Program-made: the position numbers and the translations under genes
Assembly (NCBI GenBank): GCA_018240285.1
Contig: JAFEGA010000013.1
Location: forward strand, 1-64,000
Direction of reading: 5' to 3'
DNA length: 64,000 nucleotides
Source: Pseudomonadota bacterium
GTDB taxonomy: Bacteria; Pseudomonadota; Gammaproteobacteria; Burkholderiales; Nitrosomonadaceae
The notes under the pieces: model-generated
What the model was told of the DNA's origin: nothing
Databases searched by the model: none
What the model saw: only the letters and a program-made list of their open reading frames with translations
In this document: positions 56,975 to 64,000 of the stretch, piece by piece
Position numbering within the stretch: position 1 is the stretch's first letter
Layout: each line of letters begins with the position of its first letter

Positions 56975-59287
56975 ATGAACGATATGGTTCTACTCTTGGC
57001 ACCTGGTAGTATGATTCAGAGCACATTCATTTCTGGTGAAAGTCAAACACAAAATTTCGAAGCTGTATTATACGTGCCGGAGCACGGCCAGCTCCAACAC
57101 TATTACCGTCAAAATGATCAACCGGATAGGTTCTGGCGAAGAGCCCAGATCGTCAATTCATCGGAATTTCCAGTAATTGGTCCAGGAGCTCTTTGTCAGA
57201 GCAATTTCGGCACAAAAGGCAATTTTGAGCTTGTAGTGCCGGAAGCTACAGGCCTTGTGCATTATTGGCACGACAATGATCAAATCGAATCAAAATGGCG
57301 GCGAACGAATACGATTGCTCTCGGGTCTCAAGGGGCCGGTGCGATTTTGCAGAATCGACGAAGCAATGATCTTGAAGTTGTTGTATGCCATGGGCGTAAT
57401 CTCATTCACTATTGGCGAAATGATGGTAATTGGCAAATGACGACCCAACCAGTTATGACCAATGCTTCCGGCCCGGCTGCTCTCATCCAGTCCTCTTACG
57501 GCGACAATCTGGAACTGATTGTTCAAGATGGTGAGCGACTTGTACTATATTTCCGCGAATGGGATGCTGCTGGTAAGCCCTGGAAGTTTGGTGGTGTTAT
57601 TGCAGAACGAGCAACGGGTGCACCAGGCTTTATTCAAGGCAATTTTGGCTTGGCTCCTCAAATGAATTTCGAAGTAGTATTTCCCGTTGATAATCATTTA
57701 GAATTATACTGGCGTGACAATACACCTTCAGGAAGGATGATTTGGAAGTCAGGTGGTGTTATAACCCATGGTACTGGTAACATAAACGCCGTTTCTATGA
57801 TCAGGGGTAGCATGAAGGATCAGCATACTCTTAATCTCATTACACAGGAGTGTTGGGAAAGTGTATTTCAGTACTACCGCTACCAAGAAACGAATGGTGA
57901 ATTTGTATGGATGCGAAATGGCTGCCTTCGCATCCACGAAGGCAAGCCTGGTCAGCGCTATCCTGATCCCATGACTATCCCTTCACAATCATTTAAAATC
58001 AATCAGGTGACAGGAAGCTGGGATGCACAAATAAAGAAGCCGACACTCTCAGTTAACCCGGATGCAAGGATTCGTGGTACTGATTTGGGTGCGTCCTTTG
58101 AACATAATGGCAAGCTCTACTTTCTCTTTGGTGATACCCACTGGCAAGGCAATTCTCTTCCTGGAACGGCTGATTCCTTGGCCTATACATCCGATACTGA
58201 TCCTTGGGGCGGCATAAACCTTCACTTTCACAAATCGTATCTTTGTGTTCGCTTCCCTGACAGGGAAGTAGAATTTTATGCTGATGTACACGGTATATAT
58301 GATGTTCCCCAGGATGGCTTTAGCTTCCGAGGTCAAATTTTCTCGTTTTTTAGCACTGATCACTTCAAGGATGGAAAGGTCATGGGGCGATCAGTGCTCG
58401 CCCGTTGCGATGAGGAACCAAACATCGAAGAATCCGATGCAAATCATCGCATAACATTCCAGTACTTAACCGAGTTTTCACGCTATCGCTTCATTAATGT
58501 GTCGGTTCAGTATGCGAATATAGTCAACAGCTCTAACTGGGGGTTGCCAAACGGACGTGAGGGGTTGCTTATTTGGGGAACGGGTGCTTATCGAGCGGAC
58601 CACATTTATCTAGCGTTTATGCCACTAGATAACGAGCAAATTTTAAGTAAGCTGCTAAGTCCATTTAATGTAAATCCTATCGACTTGGGCAATCTCAACA
58701 TCCTCTACTATTGCGGCTTAGATAATGGAAATCCCCAATGGAGTCTGCATGAAAAAGATGCTATGCCTTTATTTTACCCAGCAGCAATTGGCGAGCTCTC
58801 TGTTAGATGGGATGCGACACTCAGCGCATTTGTGATGATGTATATGAGTGGTCCCGATGACCCAATTGGACCTTGCGTAGTGATCCGCTTAAGCCATAAG
58901 CCTTGGGGGCCGTGGTCAGATCGGCGTATGGCGTTCAACTGGTACCTAGATGGTTTGGGATATCGTGATGATAAACATTCTAAACCTGGCAATTGGTTCA
59001 TTCATGTGGCAGACTTAAATGATGGCTTGGGCGATAACATCATCAACAATCGTGGTCCTAACGAAGGAGGCGCTGCCTATGCACCATATCAAATCCCACG
59101 CTATACTCGACTAGAAGGTAATACTTTCCATATTTTCTATTTGCTATCAACCTGGAATCCATATCAAGCGGTTTTGATGCGGCACGCTATATCGAAGTGG
59201 GATTGTTTTGCTCTGCTTGGGGATTGGTATGTCAAGAAATTAACCTCGTCTACCTTGACTGCATTGGGTAAATTGAAGTGGGATTGA
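56975..59287 (+). CDS. Lectin-like repeat protein with DUF4185-like propeller
   Basis: A 770-residue protein. Residues about 25-300 hold five repeats of near 50 residues with the pattern (F/L)E-hydrophobic-...-L-x-H/L-Y-(Y/W)-x-R/H-x-x-D (e.g. LQHYYRQND, LVHYWHDND, LIHYWRNDG, LVLYFREWD, LELYWRDN), like PLL/tachylectin-type sugar-binding propellers. The C-terminal part (about 350-750; GTDLGASFEHNGKLYFLFGDTHW) looks like the DUF4185 five-bladed propeller related to glycosidases. No signal peptide is seen. It probably binds or acts on glycans. AGAGG precedes the ATG. It differs from neighbours in style and may be acquired. Confidence 0.72.
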   Translation: MNDMVLLLAPGSMIQSTFISGESQTQNFEAVLYVPEHGQLQHYYRQNDQPDRFWRRAQIVNSSEFPVIGPGALCQSNFGTKGNFELVVPEATGLVHYWHDNDQIESKWRRTNTIALGSQGAGAILQNRRSNDLEVVVCHGRNLIHYWRNDGNWQMTTQPVMTNASGPAALIQSSYGDNLELIVQDGERLVLYFREWDAAGKPWKFGGVIAERATGAPGFIQGNFGLAPQMNFEVVFPVDNHLELYWRDNTPSGRMIWKSGGVITHGTGNINAVSMIRGSMKDQHTLNLITQECWESVFQYYRYQETNGEFVWMRNGCLRIHEGKPGQRYPDPMTIPSQSFKINQVTGSWDAQIKKPTLSVNPDARIRGTDLGASFEHNGKLYFLFGDTHWQGNSLPGTADSLAYTSDTDPWGGINLHFHKSYLCVRFPDREVEFYADVHGIYDVPQDGFSFRGQIFSFFSTDHFKDGKVMGRSVLARCDEEPNIEESDANHRITFQYLTEFSRYRFINVSVQYANIVNSSNWGLPNGREGLLIWGTGAYRADHIYLAFMPLDNEQILSKLLSPFNVNPIDLGNLNILYYCGLDNGNPQWSLHEKDAMPLFYPAAIGELSVRWDATLSAFVMMYMSGPDDPIGPCVVIRLSHKPWGPWSDRRMAFNWYLDGLGYRDDKHSKPGNWFIHVADLNDGLGDNIINNRGPNEGGAAYAPYQIPRYTRLEGNTFHIFYLLSTWNPYQAVLMRHAISKWDCFALLGDWYVKKLTSSTLTALGKLKWD

Positions 59288-59414
59288 TTCATTATTCAAT
59301 CGATCCGGTTTTGCAGAAGCTTTCGCAATATGCCTGATAACGAAAAAAACCTGTGTGATTCAATAAAGATCTCATAGAGTAAATGTTGAATCTGTTGCAT
59401 TGCTATTTTTAGGT

Positions 59415-60827
59415 TTAAAATGTGATTATTCCTAAATAGTCGGGGATGCTGGCCTTCCAATGAAGTTTTTCCTGAATGGCCTCAGCCAGCGCTTTGGAAT
59501 TGTTGAGTTCGCCGTGTACGACAAAAATCTTTTCCGGCATTTTCTCGAAATGACTCAACCATTTGAGCAAATTGGCCTGATCGGCGTGTGCCGACAGTCC
59601 GCCGATGGTGTAAATGGCCGCTTTGACTTGAATATCCTGACCAAAAATTTTGACTTGCTTTGCGCCGTCCACGAGCCGCCGGCCGAGCGTTCTTTCCGCC
59701 TGGAATCCGGTGATCAGGATGCTGCACTCCGGCCGGTCAAGATTGTATTTGAGGTGGTGCTTGATACGTCCGGCGTCGCACATACCGCTGGCCGAGATAA
59801 TGACGATGCCGTGCTTGATGTGGTTGAGCCGCATCGATTCCTCGATATCTTGCACGAAATGAATGCGCGGTTTTTGCGCATTGCTGTTCATCCATTGCAA
59901 GGCTTCGGTGGATTCCTTATCGAGCAACGCAATGTGTTTGAGCGTGATTTCGGTGGCGGCTTGCGCCATCGGTGAGTCGACATAAATCGTCATTTCCCCG
60001 AGTTTGCCCTGGCGGTACAGATCGATCAGCAGAAACAATAAATCTTGCGTGCGGCCGACGGTAAACGCCGGGATGACGACGTTGCCGCCTTTAGTGATCA
60101 GCGTATCGTTGATGGCAAATGCCAATTCATCGAGAGTGTCCGGCATGCTGCGATGCAGGCGGTTGCCATACGTGGATTCGATCAGCAGGACATCGGCGTG
60201 GCGGATGATCGCCGGGTCGCGCACGATGGGGTGGCCGGGTTGTCCGAGATCGCCTGAGAAGACGATTTTCTTGTAACCGCCGTCTTTCTTCACCCACAAT
60301 TCGATGATAGCGGAACCGAGAATATGGCCGGCATCGCGGAAGCAGCAGCGGATCGATGGGTGAGGGGTGATTTCGGTGTTGTAATCGACGCGCTGCAACT
60401 GCTTCAGCAGCGCTTCCGCTTGCGTCACGGTGTAGAGCGGCGCAAATTCCTGGCTGGGCGGGTTATTGCGGCGGTCGTTGTTGTGGCGGTTTTTATTGTG
60501 CCACTCGACTTCTTTTTCCTGAATATAAGCGCTGTCCTTCAGCATGACTTGGAGCAGGTCCGCCGTCGCCGTCGTGCAATACACCGGGCCGCGAAAACCC
60601 CACGCACTGAGCCGTGGCAATAGCCCGGAATGATCGATGTGCGCGTGGGTCAGCAGGACAAAGTCGATGGTTTTAGGGTCGTATTTGAAAGCCGTGCGAT
60701 TCTTTGCATCCGCTTCCCGCCCACCCTGAAACATACCGCAATCGACCAGAAAGCGCACGGTATCGGTCTCGATCAGATAACTGGAGCCGGTTACTTCCCC
60801 GGCTGCACCTAAAAAAGTCAGTTTCAT
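59415..60827 (-). CDS. CPSF-type metallo-beta-lactamase RNase
   Basis: A 470-residue beta-CASP nuclease related to CPSF73 and Ysh1, probably an RNA endo/exonuclease. Metal motifs: THAHIDHSGLLPRL, FSGDLGQPG (Asp), the beta-CASP region with LIESTYGNR and the closing RMMBL motif IGGLSAHADQANLLKWL. Length is typical of bacterial members. It ends 128 bases from the DUF4185 gene, tail to tail, and begins 20 bases from the bioA stop, same strand. Confidence 0.9.
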   Translation of the reverse strand: MKLTFLGAAGEVTGSSYLIETDTVRFLVDCGMFQGGREADAKNRTAFKYDPKTIDFVLLTHAHIDHSGLLPRLSAWGFRGPVYCTTATADLLQVMLKDSAYIQEKEVEWHNKNRHNNDRRNNPPSQEFAPLYTVTQAEALLKQLQRVDYNTEITPHPSIRCCFRDAGHILGSAIIELWVKKDGGYKKIVFSGDLGQPGHPIVRDPAIIRHADVLLIESTYGNRLHRSMPDTLDELAFAINDTLITKGGNVVIPAFTVGRTQDLLFLLIDLYRQGKLGEMTIYVDSPMAQAATEITLKHIALLDKESTEALQWMNSNAQKPRIHFVQDIEESMRLNHIKHGIVIISASGMCDAGRIKHHLKYNLDRPECSILITGFQAERTLGRRLVDGAKQVKIFGQDIQVKAAIYTIGGLSAHADQANLLKWLSHFEKMPEKIFVVHGELNNSKALAEAIQEKLHWKASIPDYLGIITF

Positions 60828-60847
60828 CGCGTCAAATCAAAATTAAT

Positions 60848-62185
60848 TTAGATTGCATCCAATACCTTTAGCGTACCCTCGACCAGCCAATCCATTTCCT
60901 GTTCGTTGATGATATACGGTGGCATGAAATAAACGGTTTTTCCCAGCGGGCGTAGCAGTATCTGCTGTTTCAAACCGGCCTGAAAGCATCGGGCGGCAAA
61001 GTCGGCATCGTCCGTTTCGACTTCAAACGCCCAAATCATACCGCAATTGCGAAAATTTCTGACTTTTGGATGGCTGGCGAGCGGCGCGGCGATGCTATTC
61101 AGATATGCCGCTTTGGTTTTATTGCTTTCGATGACCCGGTCGCGTTCAAAAATATCCAGCGAAGCTAAAGCCGCGCGGCAAGCCAGCGCATTGCCGGTAT
61201 GCGAGTGCGAATGTAAAAAAGCCTGCGCCGTTTTGTCGTCGTAAAAAGCCTGAAAAACTTGATCGGTCGTCATCACGGCCGAGAGCGGCAGATAGCCGCC
61301 GCTCAATCCTTTCGACAGGCATAGAAAATCCGGTGCGATATTTGCCTGATTGCAGGCAAACAAGGTTCCGGTGCGGCCAAAACCGACCGCAATTTCATCG
61401 GCGATCAAATGCACCTGATAGCGATCGCAAATTTCCCGGGCGCGTTGCAGATATACAGGGTGATACATTCCCATTCCCGCCGCGCCTTGCACCAGCGGTT
61501 CCAGAATCAGCGCGGCGGTTTGCGCATGATGTTTTGCCAGATGATTTTCCAGTGCGGTTGCGGCGCGTAATGCGAAATCCCGAGGCGATTCACCGGTTGC
61601 GGCGTAACGCCAATCCGGTGTCGGCACATGGGTGCACGGTCTCAACAGAGGTGCGTACGTCTCGCGAAATATAGCGACATCGGTGACCGATAGCGCGCCG
61701 AGTGTTTCGCCGTGATAATCGTTTTTCAGGCTGATAAAACCATTCTTTTGCGGTTGTCCGCACAACAGCCAGTAATGAAAACTCATTTTCAGCGCGATTT
61801 CGATCGCCGATGCGCCGTCGCTGGCGTAAAAGCAATGGCCGAGCGCGCCGGGTGCGATATTTTTCAGCCGTTCGGATAATGTGACCACCGGTTCATGGGT
61901 AAAACCCGCCAGCATGACATGCTCGATTTTCTCCAGTTGATCGCAGATTGCTGCATTGATGGTTGGATTGGCATGACCGAACAGATTGACCCACCAGGAA
62001 GCGATCGCATCCAGGTAGCGGTTGCCGTCAGCGTCGTATAACCATACACCTTGGCCGCTTACAATCGGAACCAGCGGATACGTCTCGTGTTGCTTCATTT
62101 GCGTGCACGGGTGCCATACCGCGGCCAGGCTTCGTTGTTGCAGTTGCGATGCGGAAAATGGGGGCTCGTGGTGAATGATTGACAT
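60848..62185 (-). CDS. bioA: DAPA aminotransferase BioA
   Basis: PLP enzyme of biotin synthesis that converts KAPA to DAPA using S-adenosylmethionine as amino donor. Seen: VWHPCTQMKQHETYPLVPI (BioA N-terminal signature), FYASDGASAIEIALKM, the DEIAVGFGRTG segment, and the PLP lysine region CLSKGLSGGYLPLSAV. 445 residues. No bioBFDC genes are adjacent. The upstream 170-base gap separates it from divergent DUF3422. Confidence 0.95.
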   Translation of the reverse strand: MSIIHHEPPFSASQLQQRSLAAVWHPCTQMKQHETYPLVPIVSGQGVWLYDADGNRYLDAIASWWVNLFGHANPTINAAICDQLEKIEHVMLAGFTHEPVVTLSERLKNIAPGALGHCFYASDGASAIEIALKMSFHYWLLCGQPQKNGFISLKNDYHGETLGALSVTDVAIFRETYAPLLRPCTHVPTPDWRYAATGESPRDFALRAATALENHLAKHHAQTAALILEPLVQGAAGMGMYHPVYLQRAREICDRYQVHLIADEIAVGFGRTGTLFACNQANIAPDFLCLSKGLSGGYLPLSAVMTTDQVFQAFYDDKTAQAFLHSHSHTGNALACRAALASLDIFERDRVIESNKTKAAYLNSIAAPLASHPKVRNFRNCGMIWAFEVETDDADFAARCFQAGLKQQILLRPLGKTVYFMPPYIINEQEMDWLVEGTLKVLDAI

Positions 62186-62355
62186 GTCTTTGCTTTAACT
62201 GAATGGCGGAAATCCCGGAAGACGATTGCAACCGGGATGAGTCCTTGATGACCGGTCATTGTAGACTATGCCTGGCAGTTTTTCAGCGCTTTTGACCTGA
62301 TTGAGGGATTCTTGGTACATTCCGGTTTTCAACCAGAAACAGTGGTTTTATCCGT

Positions 62356-63690
62356 ATGCATACAATGATTGACAGCGGCCTGACCGACTGGCTGCCCGAT
62401 AACGATCCGCAACGCGTCATGCTGCACAATGAAGTGCACGCCCGCCCTAGCCAACGCATTCGGTTGCCCGCACTGATCATCTATGTCGTGGTCATCAATG
62501 AAGGTGTCACACGCGCACAGGAGTGCGAACATTTGCGGCGCTTACCCGGGCAGGAGACGCTGCTGCTCGAGCAATTACAGAATAATTTTTTGCGTTTACG
62601 ATTGCAGGGCTATACCTTGCGCTGGGAGCGCCATACCGAATTCACGCGCTATTCGCTGGTGCAGCATTTACCCGAAGCTGCGCAATTGGGAGCGACCGAT
62701 CCGGAGCTGCTTTCATACCTGACTTTGCCGCCCGGCTGGCTGGCCGAAATTCCGGGACGAACGTTTGCCGCGGTGAAAGTCGCGCTGGTGCCTGGCGATT
62801 TGCATCGAACCGACGAATTGCTCGTGCAAGCGCGCAAATGGTTCGGCGGAAATCCGGTGGTAGCCTCGCTGATCGGCCGGGAGACGCATTCATTGGCGGT
62901 GACGGATTTCATGCTGCGCCCGAGCGGCTTTGAACGCATGCTGGTGATGATGCAGGGCGATGCGTCCGAGACGCGGGCCGGGCGTGTTTCGCAGCGTTTA
63001 CTGGAAATTGAGACTTACCGCTTGATGGCGCTGCGCGGCCTGCCGATGACTAAACGCCTCATTCCGGAATTGACCGATGCCGAGCGGCAATTGGCTGAAA
63101 TCACCGCACAGCTGGAAAATAAAGCCGCTTCCGATCAGGAACTGCTCGATACGCTCACCTCGCTGGCAGCGCGCATCGAGCGCGCGACGGTTGAGCATGG
63201 TTACCGCTTCGCCGCGACGCAAGCGTATAACAAACTGGTGATGCAACGCATTGCCGAATTGCGCGAAAAAGCCATTCCCGGCACGCAAACCATCGGGGAA
63301 TTCATGCAGCGGCGGCTTTCTCCCGCCATTGCCACGGTGGAAGCAACCGCGCAACGCTTGAGTTATCTTTCCGCGCGCGTTTCGCGTGCCAGCGCATTAT
63401 TGCGCACCCGGGTCGACATCTTGGCCGAAACGCAGAATCAGCAACTGCTGGAGAAACTGACGCGCGGCCAGGAATTGCAACTGCGGCTGCAAAGCACCGT
63501 GGAAGGTTTGTCGATTGCGGCGATTTCGTATTACGTCGTCAGCTTGCTGCTATACGTTGCAAAAGCAGGTAAAGAAGCCGGATTGCCGATTCATCCGGAA
63601 CTGGTGACCGGCGCGATGATTCCGGTCGTGCTCTGGGCGGTATGGCGAACGACGCGGCGTATTCACGATAAATTTTTTAAATCGCATTGA
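62356..63690 (+). CDS. DUF3422 membrane-anchored protein
   Basis: A 444-residue protein of the DUF3422 family, common in alpha- and betaproteobacteria, function unknown. Early motif LHNEVHARPSQRI and the FTRYSL segment are family marks. The middle is helical and coiled (about 225-390), and two hydrophobic segments end the chain (IAAISYYVVSLLLYVAK and TGAMIPVVLWAVW). It is followed by a strong hairpin terminator. Confidence 0.85.
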   Translation: MHTMIDSGLTDWLPDNDPQRVMLHNEVHARPSQRIRLPALIIYVVVINEGVTRAQECEHLRRLPGQETLLLEQLQNNFLRLRLQGYTLRWERHTEFTRYSLVQHLPEAAQLGATDPELLSYLTLPPGWLAEIPGRTFAAVKVALVPGDLHRTDELLVQARKWFGGNPVVASLIGRETHSLAVTDFMLRPSGFERMLVMMQGDASETRAGRVSQRLLEIETYRLMALRGLPMTKRLIPELTDAERQLAEITAQLENKAASDQELLDTLTSLAARIERATVEHGYRFAATQAYNKLVMQRIAELREKAIPGTQTIGEFMQRRLSPAIATVEATAQRLSYLSARVSRASALLRTRVDILAETQNQQLLEKLTRGQELQLRLQSTVEGLSIAAISYYVVSLLLYVAKAGKEAGLPIHPELVTGAMIPVVLWAVWRTTRRIHDKFFKSH

Positions 63691-63704
63691 TTTTGATGCA
63701 GCGA

Positions 63705-63746
63705 AAAGCTGATTAATTCACCTGCAACAGGCAATTAATCAGCTTT
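63705..63746. terminator. Bidirectional terminator
   Basis: AAAGCTGATTAATT at 63705-63718 pairs perfectly (14 pairs) with AATTAATCAGCTTT at 63733-63746, and the 14-base loop holds a further CCTG/CAGG stem. It lies 15 bases past the DUF3422 stop and 10 bases past the stop of the convergent gene. Confidence 0.8.
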
Positions 63747-63755
63747 CTCAAATCG

Positions 63756-64000
63756 TTAGTGCGGTAAGTAATCATCAAAGGGCAGCAAGGCATTGGCTCT
63801 GCCTTCCGCGCCAACCGCTGGAATTATAATGAATTCATCCGCAGCCAATACGTCACTCAATGGATTTACTTCGGAGCTTGCTGCATGACCGTGAGGAACC
63901 GGCAATTCAGGGTGATCGAACGGCGCCTTTTCATACCGCACGCGATCGTCCGTCAGGCTTTTTAGAAAATTGAGCAGATCTTCGCGGCGCTGTGGCGAAA
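63756..64000 (-). CDS. C-terminus of probable di-haem cytochrome c peroxidase family protein (partial)
   Basis: Only the last 80 or so codons lie in the window; the frame is open to the edge at 64000. The visible end reads REDLLNFLKSLTDDRVRYEKAPFDHPELPVPHGHAA, a tail typical of MauG/CcpA-like di-haem cytochrome c peroxidase proteins (the DLLxFLxSLTD element closes the haem c fold). No CxxCH haem site is within the visible part, so the assignment rests on the tail alone. Confidence 0.6.
   Translation of the reverse strand, partial: SPQRREDLLNFLKSLTDDRVRYEKAPFDHPELPVPHGHAASSEVNPLSDVLAADEFIIIPAVGAEGRANALLPFDDYLPH

Noticed and set aside
1-64000. tRNA, rRNA, CRISPR arrays, insertion sequences
   Set aside because: No cloverleaf, rRNA segment, regularly spaced repeat or transposase was recognised by reading; a tRNAscan or ISfinder run could still find something small.

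Overview
The window reads as chromosomal DNA of a Gram-negative betaproteobacterium. Gene content and order (ubiH-dusB-fis-purH-purD, UbiH-type quinone pathway, HemJ, DUF3422, DUF4124) and mixed base composition fit the Nitrosomonas/Nitrosospira group. That assignment is an inference: no ammonia-oxidation gene, rRNA or tRNA lies here. I see no insertion sequence, prophage or CRISPR array.

Layout. 1-6.6 kb: a PAS-GGDEF-EAL protein, HemJ, an M32 carboxypeptidase, a PBP7-type endopeptidase, a small secreted protein, a DUF498 protein and a stand-alone acyl carrier protein. 6.7-18.1 kb: divergent flgA and a flgBCDEFGHIJKL run for rod, hook, P- and L-rings and hook-filament junction, with a good sigma-54 type site before flgB and a FliA-type site before flgK. 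18.1-23.6 kb (minus): ubiH, then the operon dusB-fis-purH-purD. 23.9-32.9 kb: ankyrin and Sel1 repeat proteins, class I aldolase, two two-component pairs and ComEC. 33.2-36.6 kb: a 1142-residue membrane protein of unknown role. 36.8-41.1 kb (minus): Hsp33, then a hydrogenase maturation set (protease, hupE, hypA, hypB, short hypF) without hypCDE or hydrogenase subunits.

41.2-43.7 kb: a periplasmic-binding-protein/membrane fusion facing a SLATT-like two-helix protein. 44-51.7 kb: DinG/YoaA-type helicase, xthA, two DUF4124 proteins, glnA, recQ and a tiny lipoprotein. 52-59.3 kb is the most accessory-looking part: a lone AT-rich protein kinase, an ovothiol operon (ovoA plus a PLP lyase coupled through a TTGA overlap), and a lectin-like repeat/DUF4185 protein. 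59.4-64 kb: a CPSF-type metallo-beta-lactamase nuclease, bioA, a DUF3422 protein and the 3' end of a probable di-haem cytochrome c peroxidase family gene running off the edge.

The best candidates for something undescribed are the binding-protein/SLATT pair, the 1142-residue sensor-like membrane protein, the lone kinase, and the Hsp33 that has lost half of its zinc/redox cysteines. All functional statements rest on motif reading, not on database searches.
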